64,000 nucleotides of DNA from the NCBI GenBank assembly GCA_023144895.1, contig JAGLEV010000003.1, positions 40,202-104,201 on the forward strand, read 5' to 3'. This DNA is from Thiotrichaceae bacterium (GTDB lineage: Bacteria; Pseudomonadota; Gammaproteobacteria; Thiotrichales; Thiotrichaceae). A program made the translations under genes and the position numbers. The notes under the pieces are model-generated. The model worked only from the letters and a program-made list of their open reading frames with translations, had not been told where the DNA came from and did no database searches. Shown one piece after another: positions 46,544 to 57,559 of this stretch; the stretch's first letter is position 1; every line of letters starts with the position of its first letter.

Positions 46544-47596
46544 ATGTCTAAGCCAGTAACATCCCCAAAAATCCCTCTTTTTGAAACACCTTTAACTGCA
46601 GAAGTTGAGTCATTACGCCCCCATTACACTGCTGAAAAAAAGATCGAGGTCAAAGCCAAGATAAAGGCACAACTGAAACAACAAGATGCCGTACTTATTG
46701 CACATTATTATGTGGATGCCGATATTCAAGAACTTGCTGAGGAAACAGGAGGCTATGTTTCTGATTCATTGGATATGGCGAAGTTTGGTAATGAACATTC
46801 TGCACAAACATTATTAGTTGCAGGGGTACGTTTTATGGGTGAGACAGCAAAAATCTTAAACCCAGAAAAACGTATACTCATGCCAACGTTAGAGGCAGAG
46901 TGCTCTCTTGACCTCAGTTGTCCTATTGATGATTTTACTGCTTTTTGTAATCAATATCCTGATCATGTGGTTGTCGTCTATTCTAATACCAGTGCCGAAG
47001 TGAAGGCTCGTGCAGATTATGTTGTCACCTCAGGTATTGCACTTAAATTAGTGACATGGCTCGGAGAACAAGGTAAAAAAGTACTTTGGGCACCTGATAA
47101 GCACCTTGGACATTATATTCAACGCGTCACGGGTGTTGATATGGTGCTATGGAAAGGTTCTTGTATTGTTCATGATGAATTTAAATCTCGTGCATTAGGG
47201 CAAATGATTGAAGAGAACCCTGATGCTGCGGTTCTGGCACATCCTGAATCTCCTGAGGAAATATTATTACTGGCTGATGTTGTTGGTTCTACCACGCAAA
47301 TTATTGAAGCCGCTAAATCACTGCCACAAAAACAACTCATTGTCGCAACCGATAGTGGTATTTTTTATAAAATGCGGCAGTTAGTTCCTGATAAAGAGAT
47401 TATCGAAGCTCCCACACATGGTGAAGGAGCAACCTGTAAAAGCTGCGCTCACTGTCCTTGGATGGCAATGAATGGGCTGGATAATATTTTAAAAGTGTTA
47501 CAAACAGGTGAAAATGAAGTCCATGTAGAAGAGCGCATTCGTCTACTCGCATTGCAATCTACTCAGCGTATGTTAGATTTTGCTAAGACCTCATAA
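46544..47596 (+). CDS. nadA: Quinolinate synthase
   Basis: NadA condenses iminoaspartate (from NadB) with dihydroxyacetone phosphate to quinolinate, the start of NAD synthesis, with an oxygen-sensitive 4Fe-4S cluster. The 350-residue protein shows [18 protein letters not shown] near the N-terminus and cluster cysteines in [20 protein letters not shown] and [13 protein letters not shown]. The downstream ATG at 46544 gives a standard N-terminus ([17 protein letters not shown]). The frame is open to an ATG at 46508 that would overlap the polA leader. It is divergent from polA with about 47 bases between starts. Confidence 0.95.
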   Translation: MSKPVTSPKIPLFETPLTAEVESLRPHYTAEKKIEVKAKIKAQLKQQDAVLIAHYYVDADIQELAEETGGYVSDSLDMAKFGNEHSAQTLLVAGVRFMGETAKILNPEKRILMPTLEAECSLDLSCPIDDFTAFCNQYPDHVVVVYSNTSAEVKARADYVVTSGIALKLVTWLGEQGKKVLWAPDKHLGHYIQRVTGVDMVLWKGSCIVHDEFKSRALGQMIEENPDAAVLAHPESPEEILLLADVVGSTTQIIEAAKSLPQKQLIVATDSGIFYKMRQLVPDKEIIEAPTHGEGATCKSCAHCPWMAMNGLDNILKVLQTGENEVHVEERIRLLALQSTQRMLDFAKTS

Positions 47597-47612
47597 AATT
47601 TACTAATAAAGA

Positions 47613-47644
47613 CCTTTGCATAAATCCCTATTATTGTGCAAAGG
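47613..47644 (+). terminator. Probable terminator of nadA
   Basis: CCTTTGCA (47613-47620) pairs with TGCAAAGG (47637-47644), an 8-bp stem with a 16-base loop. GTTTATCTT follows. It is 16 bases past the nadA stop. The strength is modest. Confidence 0.5.
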
Positions 47645-47700
47645 GTTTATCTTGAGGTGCTAAATAAATTCCACAAATAATAATAAGGTTTTAGACCCCC

Positions 47701-47985
47701 ATGAAAAAATTACTCATTATCACCATGACGATACTACTTCTCTCAAGCTGTGCTACCTATAATTCAAAAGTTAATACCAATCTCACCACATCACAAGCTA
47801 TCGGTGCAATGGGAGTGGGTGTTGTTGGTATGCTTATTGGTGCAAAAGCAGGCAATGCATTGGATGGCTCTGACTCAAACGCATTAGGTGGGGAGATTGG
47901 TACACAGCTAGGAGGGATTGCTGGTGCAGCTTTGGGATTTTTAGTATTTTCTCGTTGGGTGGGGCGTTATTCTTCGGTGGAATAA
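47701..47985 (+). CDS. Small glycine-zipper lipoprotein
   Basis: This 94-residue protein has a lipoprotein signal ending in the lipobox LLSSC (Cys17). A Gly-rich region follows with GAMGVGVVGMLIGAKAGNALDG and GGEIGTQLGGIAGAALGF (about residues 36-80), a glycine zipper that usually folds as packed membrane-inserting helices. Such lipoproteins (YMGG/Rick_17kDa types) support outer membrane structure or stress response. There is no strong SD. It is a single gene downstream of nadA. The exact function is unknown. Confidence 0.75.
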   Translation: MKKLLIITMTILLLSSCATYNSKVNTNLTTSQAIGAMGVGVVGMLIGAKAGNALDGSDSNALGGEIGTQLGGIAGAALGFLVFSRWVGRYSSVE

Positions 47986-48078
47986 AATAGTATCCTAAGA
48001 CTTTAAGCGATGCCTTAGATGCCAAGCCCAATAGATCATAATAGTTTACTGAGGATTAAAGAGTGTATAAAGCTATGC

Positions 48079-48768
48079 TCAAGCAAACTCGAATAAACAT
48101 TTCTCACCATTGTCTAACCACAATGGGTATTTGAACATTGCTTTGGAAAATAATCGGCTTTGCAAATGATAACGTAACCAGCAATGTAGATGAGTATATC
48201 GCTCCTGTGAAAACACAGATTTATTGACTCTGGAAAACTGTCGAATAAAAGGTAGTAGCGCATAATCAAGCAAGCTGAGTGTCGAACCCATTAAGAATTC
48301 ATACTGTGATAAACGTTGCTCTAATACTTGAATAAAGGGTTCACATTCAAGACGACAATTCTCTTCATCATTACCATGAAAGCGTTTTGCGCGTTTGTAT
48401 TTTTCTAAGCGGGACTTAAACTCACTATCATTTTTTTCTATAATATTTAGCATCTCTGACAATGCTTTTTCATCATGGCTATACAGTAAATTCTCTGGAT
48501 CATTACGATGTAGCGCCCATAACATAATGTCTAAACTTTCATCAATGACCTGAATATTGGACTCACTATTGTTATTATTTTCGATAACTAAAACAGGTAC
48601 AGTGCCTTTAAGAGAAGCAAGCAACATTTCGGTGGGCTTATTTTTCATTGTAATCGCACGAATCTGGACACTTTGCTGTGCCAGTAATAGTGCGAATCTT
48701 GCACGCATAGCATAAGGGCAGTTTTGTAAAGAGTAGAGAATGGGTGGTATTGTACCTGAAGGCATGGC
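48079..48768 (-). CDS. Glutathione S-transferase / glutaredoxin 2-like protein
   Basis: This protein of about 229 residues has a thioredoxin-fold N-terminal domain with LYSLQNCPYAMRARFALLLA (single Cys of CPYA) and GTVPVLVIE (cis-Pro, about residues 55-63). The helical C-terminal domain has GSTLSLLDYALLPFIRQF (N-capping motif). It is like the small Grx2/SspA-type glutathione transferases and may act in thiol redox control or as a transferase of unknown substrate. I start it at the ATG at 48766-48768. The frame is open a further 32 codons upstream without conserved sequence. Confidence 0.8.
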   Translation of the reverse strand, partial: AMPSGTIPPILYSLQNCPYAMRARFALLLAQQSVQIRAITMKNKPTEMLLASLKGTVPVLVIENNNNSESNIQVIDESLDIMLWALHRNDPENLLYSHDEKALSEMLNIIEKNDSEFKSRLEKYKRAKRFHGNDEENCRLECEPFIQVLEQRLSQYEFLMGSTLSLLDYALLPFIRQFSRVNKSVFSQERYTHLHCWLRYHLQSRLFSKAMFKYPLWLDNGEKCLFEFA

Positions 48769-49240
48769 ATTTTCCGTTAAATTCTGGCTACCTAGAATAG
48801 TAAAGCATAAACTATGACGAGGCTCTGTTGATATTAACCTAAAATCTAAAAAGAGAGAAAGCAAGCATTGCTCATCGAATGGATAGATTTTTTCTCAGAT
48901 CAAATCGACAGTGGTAATTCAATAATGCCATACTGATCATTCAGGATTAAATCAATTAATAGCAACCATAAAAAAACCTCAGCCATCAATGGTTGAGGTT
49001 TAATATACCTATAGTTAATATTTTTATCATTAGGTATCTACTATTGAGATAATGTATCTAACCTCAATAGCTTTTCCTTCTGTTGTGACCTTTTTTTATC
49101 TTATTTATACCACTTAGTCCTATCGCTGATACAGATAGTTCAGTATCAAATTAAAATAATGACAACATCAAGTCATTAGTTATAAAATACAGCAGTTTAT
49201 AATTAACTTTCGATTAACATAAATGACTAAATTTCTAAGG
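48769..49240. other. Intergenic region after glmM
   Basis: About 470 bases hold the GST gene leader and a strong hairpin (48974-49001) that could end the glmM transcript 240 bases past its stop. No short gene was seen on either strand. Confidence 0.4.
48974..49001 (-). terminator. Rho-independent terminator (glmM side)
   Basis: AAACCTCAGCCA (48974-48985) pairs with TGGTTGAGGTTT (48990-49001), 12 bp including one G-T, tetraloop TCAA. On the minus strand it is followed by TTTTATGG, preceded by part of a T7 run. It is placed to end transcription from glmM before the GST gene. Confidence 0.8.
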
Positions 49241-50578
49241 TTAAGTACACTCTGAGAGCACAACATCTGCTATTTTTTCAGCAAATTGTTGTGTTTCTGC
49301 TCCATTCTGACCTTCAACCATCACCCGAATCAAAGGCTCTGTTCCTGAAGCTCTTAACAATACTCGACCACGACCTAGTAATTGTTGCTCAACCTCTTTA
49401 ACAGCCGCTTGAATAGCGATTGATTTTTCAAAATCAATCGATTTCTTAATGCTAATATTAATTAGTACCTGAGGATACTTTTTCATCACTTGTTTTAATT
49501 CATGCAAAGGTTGCTTAGTTTCTACAACAGCACGTAGCACTTGAAGCGCGGCAATAATCCCATCACCCGTTTCGATGCAGTCTCTAATAATTACATGACC
49601 TGAGTTTTCTCCACCAATCATGCCACCACATTCACGTAACTTTTGAATCACATAACGATCCCCTACATCGGCACGCCAAAACTTAAGCCCCAAGTCTGTC
49701 ATCGCAAGCTCAAGACCTATATTACTCATTTTAGTACCAACAATATCAGCCTTAAGATTTTCATAGTCTAAACGATGCTTCGCAATCACAGCAATCAACT
49801 CATCACCATCAACCTTCTCGCCCTTTTTATCGACCATCATTACGCGATCAGCATCACCATCCAGTGCAATACCAAGATCTGCTTTTTCCTTCAACACAAT
49901 CTGCTGTAAATTACCTAATGAAGTGGCTCCACAATTTGCATTAATATTAGTACCATTAGGTTCGTTATGAATGGCTGTCACCTTAGCCCCTAATTCTTCA
50001 AAAACACTGGGAGCAATGTGATAACTCGCTCCATTGGCACAGTCAACGACAAGATGTAGACCTTGTAGACTTAGCTTAGTCGGTAATGCACGCTTACAAT
50101 ATTCAATATAACGACCTGGTGCATCCTCAATTCGTATCGCCTTACCTAAGTGGTCTGAATCAACCGAAGTCGATTGTTCATTGATTAGTGATTCAATTTT
50201 ATACTCGATTTCATCAGAGAGCTTTCTTCCCTCTGAATCAAAAAACTTAATGCCATTATCATAATAAGGATTATGTGAGGCAGAAATTACAATTCCTGCT
50301 GATGCTCTAAAAGTACGTGTAAGATAAGCAATGGCTGGGGTTGGCATAGGACCTAATAGTAAAATATCGACTCCAGCAGAAACTAAACCTGCTTCCAGTG
50401 CCGCCTCAAACATATAACCTGAAATACGGGTGTCTTTACCAATAATAACTAATGGCTTTTCTTTCGTCACTAACACCTTACCGACAGCTCTGCCAAGTTT
50501 TAATGCAAAATCAGCCGTCATTGGGAAATTGCCTACTTTCCCACGAATTCCATCCGTTCCAAAATATTCTTTTTTCAT
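49241..50578 (-). CDS. glmM: Phosphoglucosamine mutase
   Basis: GlmM converts glucosamine 6-phosphate to glucosamine 1-phosphate for peptidoglycan and LPS precursors. The 445-residue protein has [13 protein letters not shown] at the start, the active-site Ser101 in [15 protein letters not shown], the metal loop DGDADR (about residues 240-245) and the phosphate-binding [15 protein letters not shown] near the end. Its start overlaps the folP stop by one base (50578), giving the well-known ftsH-folP-glmM order. Confidence 0.97.
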   Translation of the reverse strand: MKKEYFGTDGIRGKVGNFPMTADFALKLGRAVGKVLVTKEKPLVIIGKDTRISGYMFEAALEAGLVSAGVDILLLGPMPTPAIAYLTRTFRASAGIVISASHNPYYDNGIKFFDSEGRKLSDEIEYKIESLINEQSTSVDSDHLGKAIRIEDAPGRYIEYCKRALPTKLSLQGLHLVVDCANGASYHIAPSVFEELGAKVTAIHNEPNGTNINANCGATSLGNLQQIVLKEKADLGIALDGDADRVMMVDKKGEKVDGDELIAVIAKHRLDYENLKADIVGTKMSNIGLELAMTDLGLKFWRADVGDRYVIQKLRECGGMIGGENSGHVIIRDCIETGDGIIAALQVLRAVVETKQPLHELKQVMKKYPQVLINISIKKSIDFEKSIAIQAAVKEVEQQLLGRGRVLLRASGTEPLIRVMVEGQNGAETQQFAEKIADVVLSECT

Positions 50579-51366
50579 TAGTTAAGTACACTCTTTACTA
50601 TTTTTAAGGCATCTGCGGTGATACGCACATCATGAACACGAACAATTTCAGCACCCTTCATTACAGCAACCACAGCAGCAGACGCACTGCCAACAGCTCG
50701 CTCTGTTACAGCCACATCGCCAAGTAAGCTACCAATCATTGTTTTACGTGATAGACCTACTAAAATAGGTAGCCCATGCACTTGAAATTGATCGATATTT
50801 TTTAGCAAGTCTACATTATTTTGTAGTGTTTTTCCAAAACCAAATCCTGGATCGAGCACTAATCGCCGACGATTGATACCTGCTTTGACACAAGCATCAA
50901 TACGACGAGTAAAGAAATCACCAACCTCTGTTATTACATCAGTATAGTGAGGCTGTTTTTGCATTGATTTTGGCTGACCCTGCATATGCATTAAACAAAT
51001 ACTCACATCACTATCAATACAGGCTTCTAATGCTCCTGATACTTGTAATGCTCGCACATCATTGATCATATCAACATTGGCATTAATTGCAGCTCGCATC
51101 ACTTCAGGTTTACTCGTATCCACAGAAATAGCAATATCAAATCGAGACTGAATAGCTTCGACAATAGGAATGACACGGTTTAATTCTTCGTCTACACTCA
51201 CTTTATCCGCTTGTGGTCGTGTTGATTCACCACCAATATCAATAATATCAGCACCTTCTTCAATCAATGTTGCCACACGCTGTAGTGCTTTTTTATCCTG
51301 AGCAAATAAGCCACCATCTGAAAAAGAGTCAGGTGTCACATTAAGAATTGCCATTATTTTTATCAT
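50578..51366 (-). CDS. folP: Dihydropteroate synthase
   Basis: This enzyme joins p-aminobenzoate to 6-hydroxymethyl-dihydropterin pyrophosphate in folate synthesis and is the sulfonamide target. The 262-residue protein has [13 protein letters not shown] at its start, [48 protein letters not shown] and [13 protein letters not shown]. The start at 51364-51366 (MIKIMAIL) is decided by a perfect GGAGG 5 bases upstream. It is coupled to glmM and separated from ftsH by a hairpin. Confidence 0.96.
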   Translation of the reverse strand: MIKIMAILNVTPDSFSDGGLFAQDKKALQRVATLIEEGADIIDIGGESTRPQADKVSVDEELNRVIPIVEAIQSRFDIAISVDTSKPEVMRAAINANVDMINDVRALQVSGALEACIDSDVSICLMHMQGQPKSMQKQPHYTDVITEVGDFFTRRIDACVKAGINRRRLVLDPGFGFGKTLQNNVDLLKNIDQFQVHGLPILVGLSRKTMIGSLLGDVAVTERAVGSASAAVVAVMKGAEIVRVHDVRITADALKIVKSVLN

Positions 51367-51439
51367 TTCAACCTCCAAAGAACGCGAACGCAATTATCAA
51401 TAATTTAACTTAGAAATAGCACCCATTATTACCACGCAA

Positions 51440-51468
51440 ACAAAAGCGCGATCAAGTCGCGCTTTTGT
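51440..51468 (-). terminator. Terminator between ftsH and folP
   Basis: ACAAAAGCGCGA (51440-51451) pairs perfectly with TCGCGCTTTTGT (51457-51468), loop TCAAG. On the minus strand TTTTGTTT follows the GC stem. It lies 25 bases past the ftsH stop, so folP-glmM probably has its own promoter or depends on readthrough. Confidence 0.85.
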
Positions 51469-51492
51469 TATTCTTTAATTTACAGCAAAGGA

Positions 51493-53421
51493 CTAATGAC
51501 TATTTGCCGCACCGCCAATAGAATCATCTGACTTATCATCAGCTTTACTACTTTCCTTTTTAGCTTTTGGCTTTGCTGATGAATCATCATCATCATCCCA
51601 ATCTTCAGGAGGAGGAGGCACATCACCGTCCATTAAAGCCTTGATTTGATGCATATCAATCGTTTCATATTTCATCAAGGCATCGGTCATTTTATGTAAG
51701 ATATCAATCTTATCATTCAATATATCCGTAGCACGTTGATAGTTACGATCAATTAAATCACGTATTTCTTTATCAATCGTTGCCGCCGTTTCATCCGACA
51801 TTTGCTTATGCTGTGTCACTGAGCGACCTAAGAAAACTTCACCCTCTTCTTCAGAATAAGCTAAAGGTCCCATCGACTCAGAGAAGCCCCACTTAGTCAC
51901 CATATTACGAGCAATATCTGTCGCTCTTTCAATATCATTAGAAGCGCCTGTTGTAACATAGTCACTACCCAAAATAATTTCTTCAGCAACACGACCGCCA
52001 TAAAGGCTAGAGAGCATGCTTTCTAAATGTTGTTTACTTTGGCTATAACGATCTTCTTCTGGCAGAAACATGGTAATACCTAAAGCACGACCACGAGGAA
52101 TAATGGATACCTTATACACAGGATCATGATCAGGAACGGTTAATCCCACAATGGCATGACCTGCTTCATGGTAAGCCGTATTTCTTTTCTCTTTTTCATT
52201 CATCACCATGGATTTACGCTCTGCACCCATCATGATTTTATCTTTTGCTTTCTCAAACTGCTCCATACCCACTGTACGACAATCTGAACGAGCGGCAAAT
52301 AAAGCGGCCTCATTAACAAGGTTAGCAAGATCTGCACCAGAAAATCCTGGCGTACCTCGTGCTAATAGCTTAGGTTTAACATCATCACCAATGGGCACTT
52401 TACGCATATGGACTTTAAGAATTTGCTCACGACCACGAACATCAGGCAATGGTACAACCACTTGACGATCAAAACGACCCGGTCTTAATAACGCTTTATC
52501 CAAAACATCAGGACGGTTAGTTGCAGCAATAACAATAACGCCATCATTGCCTTCAAAGCCATCCATCTCAACCAGTAATTGGTTTAAAGTTTGTTCACGC
52601 TCATCATGTCCACCACCGACACCCGCACCCCGTTGGCGACCCACAGCATCAATTTCATCAATAAAAATAATACAAGGTGCATGTTTCTTAGCCGTTTCAA
52701 ACATATCACGAACACGTGATGCACCGACACCAACAAACATTTCCACGAAATCAGAACCTGAAATACTAAAGAACGGTACTTTTGCTTCGCCAGCAATGGC
52801 TCTTGCTAATAACGTTTTACCCGTACCTGGCGCACCTACCATCAAGACACCACGTGGTATTTTACCACCGAGCTTTTGGAATTTACTAGGGTCACGAAGA
52901 AAATCAACCACTTCAGTAACGTCGTCTTTGGCTTCTTCACAGCCAGCAACATCGTCAAAAGTAATCTTAATTTCATCCTCAGACATCATCTTTGCCCGAC
53001 TCTTGCCGAAGGACATAGGACCACCTTTACCACCACCACCTTGCATTTGGCGCATGATATAAATCCATAAACCAATAATCAGCAAGAAAGGTGCCCAGCT
53101 AATGATTATTTCAAATAATAAAGACCGCTTTTCTGGTGCCTTAGAAGTAATCTCAACATCACCAGCTAATAGATCATTGATCATATTGTTATCATTAGGT
53201 GGTGCATAAGTTCTATAGCTTGTACCTTCACTCTTTTTAACCGTGATCGTCTGATTTTGAATTTCAACCGACTTTACTTCTTTATTTTTAACATCACGCA
53301 TAAACTGGGTATAGTTTACATCTTTGTTCATACCAGGTGGCTGAGCAAACTTTTGGAAAACCAAAAGTAACATCATTGCAATAGCAACCCATATTAAAAT
53401 ATTTTTTGTTAAATCGTTCAA
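51493..53421 (-). CDS. ftsH: ATP-dependent membrane zinc protease FtsH
   Basis: FtsH degrades misfolded membrane proteins and regulators such as LpxC and sigma-32. The 642-residue protein has two membrane helices (about residues 7-22 and 103-122) flanking a periplasmic domain. The AAA module has GAPGTGKT (Walker A), [11 protein letters not shown] (Walker B) and the [22 protein letters not shown]. The metalloprotease site is HEAGH, with the distal Asp in the following helix. The C-terminal tail is acidic/low-complexity ([17 protein letters not shown]). The gene follows rlmE, as in E. coli. Confidence 0.97.
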   Translation of the reverse strand: MNDLTKNILIWVAIAMMLLLVFQKFAQPPGMNKDVNYTQFMRDVKNKEVKSVEIQNQTITVKKSEGTSYRTYAPPNDNNMINDLLAGDVEITSKAPEKRSLLFEIIISWAPFLLIIGLWIYIMRQMQGGGGKGGPMSFGKSRAKMMSEDEIKITFDDVAGCEEAKDDVTEVVDFLRDPSKFQKLGGKIPRGVLMVGAPGTGKTLLARAIAGEAKVPFFSISGSDFVEMFVGVGASRVRDMFETAKKHAPCIIFIDEIDAVGRQRGAGVGGGHDEREQTLNQLLVEMDGFEGNDGVIVIAATNRPDVLDKALLRPGRFDRQVVVPLPDVRGREQILKVHMRKVPIGDDVKPKLLARGTPGFSGADLANLVNEAALFAARSDCRTVGMEQFEKAKDKIMMGAERKSMVMNEKEKRNTAYHEAGHAIVGLTVPDHDPVYKVSIIPRGRALGITMFLPEEDRYSQSKQHLESMLSSLYGGRVAEEIILGSDYVTTGASNDIERATDIARNMVTKWGFSESMGPLAYSEEEGEVFLGRSVTQHKQMSDETAATIDKEIRDLIDRNYQRATDILNDKIDILHKMTDALMKYETIDMHQIKALMDGDVPPPPEDWDDDDDSSAKPKAKKESSKADDKSDDSIGGAANSH

Positions 53422-53552
53422 AATTATACCTAAATGTACATGTCTATGAATCCACGAGGGAGTGAAAATTTAATCAGCTTCTCCAATTATAAGTCAGAAT
53501 TGGAAAAATGCTAAATTCTCAGTCCTAACGGACGTATTTTAGATCGAGCATT

Positions 53553-54173
53553 TTACACTAAAAGCTCTTGTGCGAGTATATAAACTTCCCGACTACGGGG
53601 TCTTGATGCCTTTGGCTTAAGTATCTTCACCTTACAAAACTGCTTACGCACTTCCTTTATGTATTGATCTGATCCCTGCCCTTGAAATAATTTAACAACA
53701 AAACCACCCTTATTTTGTAAAACTGTCACTGCCATATCTAAAGCTAACTCACACAAATAGAGTGATTTTGGCTGGTCAACAGATCCTACTCCCGTAATAT
53801 TGGGTGCCATATCTGAAATTACAAGGTCATATTTTGATTCACCGCTTAAAGCGAGCAATTCATTTAATACACTTTCTTCTCGAAAGTCACCTTGAACGAA
53901 CTCCACTTTAGCTAAAGGATCAATGGGTAAAATGTCCGTTGCAACGACTCGCCCACTATCACCGACAAGCTGTGCGCAGTATTGACTCCAACCACCCGGT
54001 GCAGCACCAAGATCAAGAATTTTCATCGAGGGTTTAATCAGTTTCTGCTTTTGCTGCATTTCAATCAACTTATAAACGGCTCTTGAACGATAACCATCAA
54101 GTTGCGACTGTTTGACATAAGTATCATCAAAATGCTCATCTAACCAACGTTTGCTACTTTTACTTCTGGACAT
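53553..54173 (-). CDS. rlmE: 23S rRNA 2'-O-ribose U2552 methyltransferase
   Basis: RlmE methylates U2552 in the 50S A-loop using SAM. The 206-residue protein has [13 protein letters not shown] near the N-terminus, SAM motif [11 protein letters not shown] (about residues 55-65), the catalytic-type Asp in DMAPNITG (about 121-128) and the C-terminal [14 protein letters not shown]. It is divergent from yhbY and followed by ftsH, the standard gammaproteobacterial layout. Confidence 0.96.
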   Translation of the reverse strand: MSRSKSSKRWLDEHFDDTYVKQSQLDGYRSRAVYKLIEMQQKQKLIKPSMKILDLGAAPGGWSQYCAQLVGDSGRVVATDILPIDPLAKVEFVQGDFREESVLNELLALSGESKYDLVISDMAPNITGVGSVDQPKSLYLCELALDMAVTVLQNKGGFVVKLFQGQGSDQYIKEVRKQFCKVKILKPKASRPRSREVYILAQELLV

Positions 54174-54233
54174 AATAATTTAAATCTGTTCTGCTACGGT
54201 TCTTTATCAATATGTGTGTGGAATCTTGCAATT

Positions 54234-54521
54234 ATGACACTTTCAAAACAACAAAAGAAAAAACTTAAAGGACTAGCCCAACAAATACAAGTAGTCGTTA
54301 CGGTTGGTCAGAAAGGGCTTAAAGAAACCATTCACAAAGAAATTGATATCGCACTGGATTATCATCAACTCATTAAAATAAAAATCAACACGGATACCCG
54401 TGATGAGCGTAAGGCGATGATTGAACTATTAAGTGGCAAACACCAAGCTTATCTTGCACAAAGTATTGGTCACACTGCGTGTTTCTATCGTCGCAATAAA
54501 GATAAAGAAAAAATTATCTAA
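54234..54521 (+). CDS. yhbY: YhbY, CRM-domain RNA-binding ribosome assembly protein
   Basis: This 95-residue CRS1-YhbY domain protein is associated with pre-50S ribosomal particles. It has MTLSKQQKKKLKGLAQQIQVVVTVGQKGL at the start and the conserved G-x-x-G-like RNA-binding region, with LIKIKIN...DERKAMIELLSG and CFYRRNK near the end. The ATG at 54234 is preferred to a GTG at 54216 because it gives the family N-terminus. Its stop overlaps the end of the convergent NuoM-like gene. Confidence 0.92.
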   Translation: MTLSKQQKKKLKGLAQQIQVVVTVGQKGLKETIHKEIDIALDYHQLIKIKINTDTRDERKAMIELLSGKHQAYLAQSIGHTACFYRRNKDKEKII

Positions 54522-56014
54522 AAAGAAAGTTGCGATACTGCCTGTATATTCGCGACCCAAACTTTAATGGTATGTTCCGTAATATCAGTAATGATGCTAG
54601 GTATTAGCCCTAAAATAATCACTAAGCTTGCAAATACCACCATAATGACTAGCTCTCTTGCTTGCAAATCACTCGACTCACCAACCACTGAGTTATTTGC
54701 TTTACCAAGAAAACACTGTCGATAGTGAATAAACAAATAAGCACCACTAAGTATTACACCAACTAATACCACTAAGCCTGCTCCCATATTACTATTCAAT
54801 ACACTCAGAATCATCATCAATTCTGCTGGAAATCCTGAAGTTCCAGGAATTCCAATACTGGCAATCGCAAAGAAAAAGAAGAAAGCTGAGAGTAAAGGCA
54901 TCGTTTTAGCAACCCCACCCAAACCTAAAATTTCTGTTGATCCCGTACGAGCGTGTAAGAAACCTAGCAAGATAAATAAAGCACCAGAAATAAGAATAAA
55001 ATTCAATAACTGAAAAACAGCGCCCTGTATACCAAGCTGATCAAAAGATGCCAAGCTGACAATAACCATACCAATATGACTCATACTGGCATAAGCTAAG
55101 ACACGACGCAGATTAGTCTGCTGAAAGGCCATCAAGGCTCCATACAAAATACCGATCACACCCAAGGTGACAAATAACCATTGAAATTGTAGTGCTGCTT
55201 GGGGTGCTAAAGGTATAGTGAAACGTAATAAGCCATAAGCTCCCAGCTTCAAGCCTGTCATAATCACAGCGACAGCAATAGGCCCTTCCATTGCAACCAC
55301 AGGCAACCAAGTATGAAATGGAAATAAAGGGACTTTAAAAGCAAAACCAATAAATAATAAGAAGAAGATTAATATCTGCGTCTCCTTATCAAAGTCTGCC
55401 TTTAGCAAATCAGGGAGAGCAAAGACTAGTTGCCCCATATCACTAGCATTAATAGCCAAGATGACAAAACCAAATAATAATGGAATACCACCGACCATCA
55501 TTAATAAAATATATTTAAAGGCAGCATAGCGACGATGTGCTCCCTTGCCCCAGAGTGCAATTAAAAAATAGATGGGAATAAGTGTTAACTCCCAAAATAA
55601 TATAAACATAACGGTGTCTAAGGCAGTAAAAACACCGAACACTGCCAGTAACAATAACAGTAATAAAGAATAATAAACCCGTGGCATTAGGTGAATTTGA
55701 TTCCATGATGCAACAATCAAAGCCACAAACAATAAAGCAGTCAATGGGAGAAATAAAACCGAGATTCCATCAAGCCCTACCATAAAGTGAATATTGAGGC
55801 TAGGTATCCAGCTATATTTTACAATCATCTGAAAATCAGGATTGTAAATATCAAAATTACCGAGTATTACTAAAGTCATCACCAAGGCAAGAACGGCTGA
55901 GCTGAGTGCAATCCTGCGAATGACTTCTAATGATCGTACAAGCCATAAGCCAGCAACGCCACACAGCACTAAGCTAAATAAAATACTAATAAAAGGTATT
56001 TCTGAAGAAAGCAT
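54518..56014 (-). CDS. NuoM/MrpD-like proton-translocating subunit, third antiporter subunit of the Dab operon
   Basis: This 498-residue protein has about 14 membrane helices and the Proton_antipo_M core. Proton-path residues are intact: Glu in FWELTLIPIYFL (TM5), Lys in FAFKVPLFPFHTWLP (TM7), Lys in MTGLKLGAYGLLR (TM8) and Glu in PGTSGFPAELMM (TM12). It closely follows the preceding NuoM-like gene (stop TAG, then GTG or the preferred ATG at 56012-56014). No NuoA-K or NADH-binding subunits are nearby, so it is not part of a standard complex I. It is the last gene of the five-gene unit and ends tail-to-tail with yhbY. Confidence 0.88.
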   Translation of the reverse strand: MLSSEIPFISILFSLVLCGVAGLWLVRSLEVIRRIALSSAVLALVMTLVILGNFDIYNPDFQMIVKYSWIPSLNIHFMVGLDGISVLFLPLTALLFVALIVASWNQIHLMPRVYYSLLLLLLLAVFGVFTALDTVMFILFWELTLIPIYFLIALWGKGAHRRYAAFKYILLMMVGGIPLLFGFVILAINASDMGQLVFALPDLLKADFDKETQILIFFLLFIGFAFKVPLFPFHTWLPVVAMEGPIAVAVIMTGLKLGAYGLLRFTIPLAPQAALQFQWLFVTLGVIGILYGALMAFQQTNLRRVLAYASMSHIGMVIVSLASFDQLGIQGAVFQLLNFILISGALFILLGFLHARTGSTEILGLGGVAKTMPLLSAFFFFFAIASIGIPGTSGFPAELMMILSVLNSNMGAGLVVLVGVILSGAYLFIHYRQCFLGKANNSVVGESSDLQARELVIMVVFASLVIILGLIPSIITDITEHTIKVWVANIQAVSQLSF

Positions 56015-56023
56015 TATTAACAC

Positions 56024-57559
56024 CTAACCCTTGTTGTATAACGCATAGATATTTTGTAAAGGCATATCAATTAATTTTAACCATGGTTCAGAGTGAAACC
56101 CAGCAACCACAATAACTAAGAGTAACAAACCTGCTGTTAAGCGTTCCAGTGGTGTTGTTTCTTGCCAGTAAGCCTCTGAGATAGTCCCTGTTTTAGGTGT
56201 AAGAAAAGCGCGTTGAAATGCCCATAATAAGAAACCTGCAGCCACAACATTACCTAAGGCGGCAATGACCGTTATCGGTGCACCAAATTTTTCTATCGCA
56301 GCTTCTAAAACAAGGTGTACCGCTTCAAAACCTGGTGTTCCTGGCATACCAACAATTGCCAAGCCAGAAATAAGGAAAGTCACACCAATAATAGGAATGG
56401 TTTCAAATAGCCCTCCCAATCGAGACATCAATAAGCTATTGCTACGCCTAAAGACAAAGCCGACCATGAAAACAAGACCCACAATAGCCAAGCCAAAGGT
56501 AATAGAAAGCGATACGCTTCCTTGGAATCCAGTATGCCCTAAACTAAACAAACCGATCACCAAAATACTGGTATGAGATATGACGGCAAAGGCTAATAAA
56601 CGACGTAGGTTGTTTTGCATTAAAGCTAAGATCGCAGAATAGAAAACCCCTGCGACAGCAATGGCAACAATATGATAATGCCACTTATCTATTGCCTCAG
56701 GTGTTAAAGTAAAAACAAAACGCAACATGCCGTAAATGCCTACTTTTAAACCTAAGATAATCGCTGGAGCCAAGGCAACATTACCATGGGTGGTAAAAAT
56801 AGGTAACCAACCATGAAAGGGAAAAATAGGTGTTCTAATGGCTAAGCCATAAAACAATAGGAAGAAAATAATGCTTTGTAAAAAGCTAGGAATCGGTATT
56901 TTAACTAAATCCAGTAAGTCAAAGCCCCAGTGTTCACCCGTTACATCAGCATAATTCCAAGCCAAAATCATCACGCCAGCAAGTAATAGCAATAAACCAA
57001 CAAACATAAAGTTAATATAACGTGAACGTGCTAACTCTTTTTCAGGAGAGCTCGCCCAGTGCAACATAATATAAGCAACCAGTGTTAACTCAATAGCCGA
57101 TAGCACAATGAACCAAAGTAAGTTCATCGTCAGAAATAAGCCCATTAAAACGGCTTGTATCACTAAAATCGTGGGTAATAAATTATGTAATTCTTGTATT
57201 TTTCGCGCAAAAGAATAAATAACCAGCATCAAGAAAATAAAGGCGGTCAATAGAACAAAAATCAAGCTCAAGCCATCGACAGCAACATGATAACCTGGTA
57301 GCCAGCTACTCTGCTCTGCATATTGCAAGCTCGATAGTTCAATATTAAAACGCCGATATAAGTCAATAGCAATCACTAGTTCACTAATAACAGCCACAAG
57401 ACTAATACCATGAAACAACAATGGCTTCTTACGAAAGATCCACACGAAAATCGCTGCAAACAAGGGTAATAACTGCAATACGGCTAAAATAGGCCAGTCT
57501 ATTTGATGAGTCCAGCTAAGCTCATGCATCGAGAAGACATGTTTAGTTTGCTCAATCAT
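56024..57559 (-). CDS. Divergent NuoM/MrpD-like membrane subunit of the Dab operon
   Basis: This 511-residue protein has about 14 helices. The TM5 Glu is kept (SAIELTLVAYIML), the TM8 Lys is kept (LGLKVGIYGMLR), but the TM7 Lys of the FPFHGWLP segment is Arg242 (AIRTPIFPFHGWLP). The TM12 Glu position is not acidic (PGTPGFEAVHL). These changes suggest weakened or altered proton movement, or a structural role. It overlaps dabB by one base upstream, and the next NuoM-like gene starts directly after it, so it belongs to the same transcript. Confidence 0.86.
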   Translation of the reverse strand: MIEQTKHVFSMHELSWTHQIDWPILAVLQLLPLFAAIFVWIFRKKPLLFHGISLVAVISELVIAIDLYRRFNIELSSLQYAEQSSWLPGYHVAVDGLSLIFVLLTAFIFLMLVIYSFARKIQELHNLLPTILVIQAVLMGLFLTMNLLWFIVLSAIELTLVAYIMLHWASSPEKELARSRYINFMFVGLLLLLAGVMILAWNYADVTGEHWGFDLLDLVKIPIPSFLQSIIFFLLFYGLAIRTPIFPFHGWLPIFTTHGNVALAPAIILGLKVGIYGMLRFVFTLTPEAIDKWHYHIVAIAVAGVFYSAILALMQNNLRRLLAFAVISHTSILVIGLFSLGHTGFQGSVSLSITFGLAIVGLVFMVGFVFRRSNSLLMSRLGGLFETIPIIGVTFLISGLAIVGMPGTPGFEAVHLVLEAAIEKFGAPITVIAALGNVVAAGFLLWAFQRAFLTPKTGTISEAYWQETTPLERLTAGLLLLVIVVAGFHSEPWLKLIDMPLQNIYALYNKG

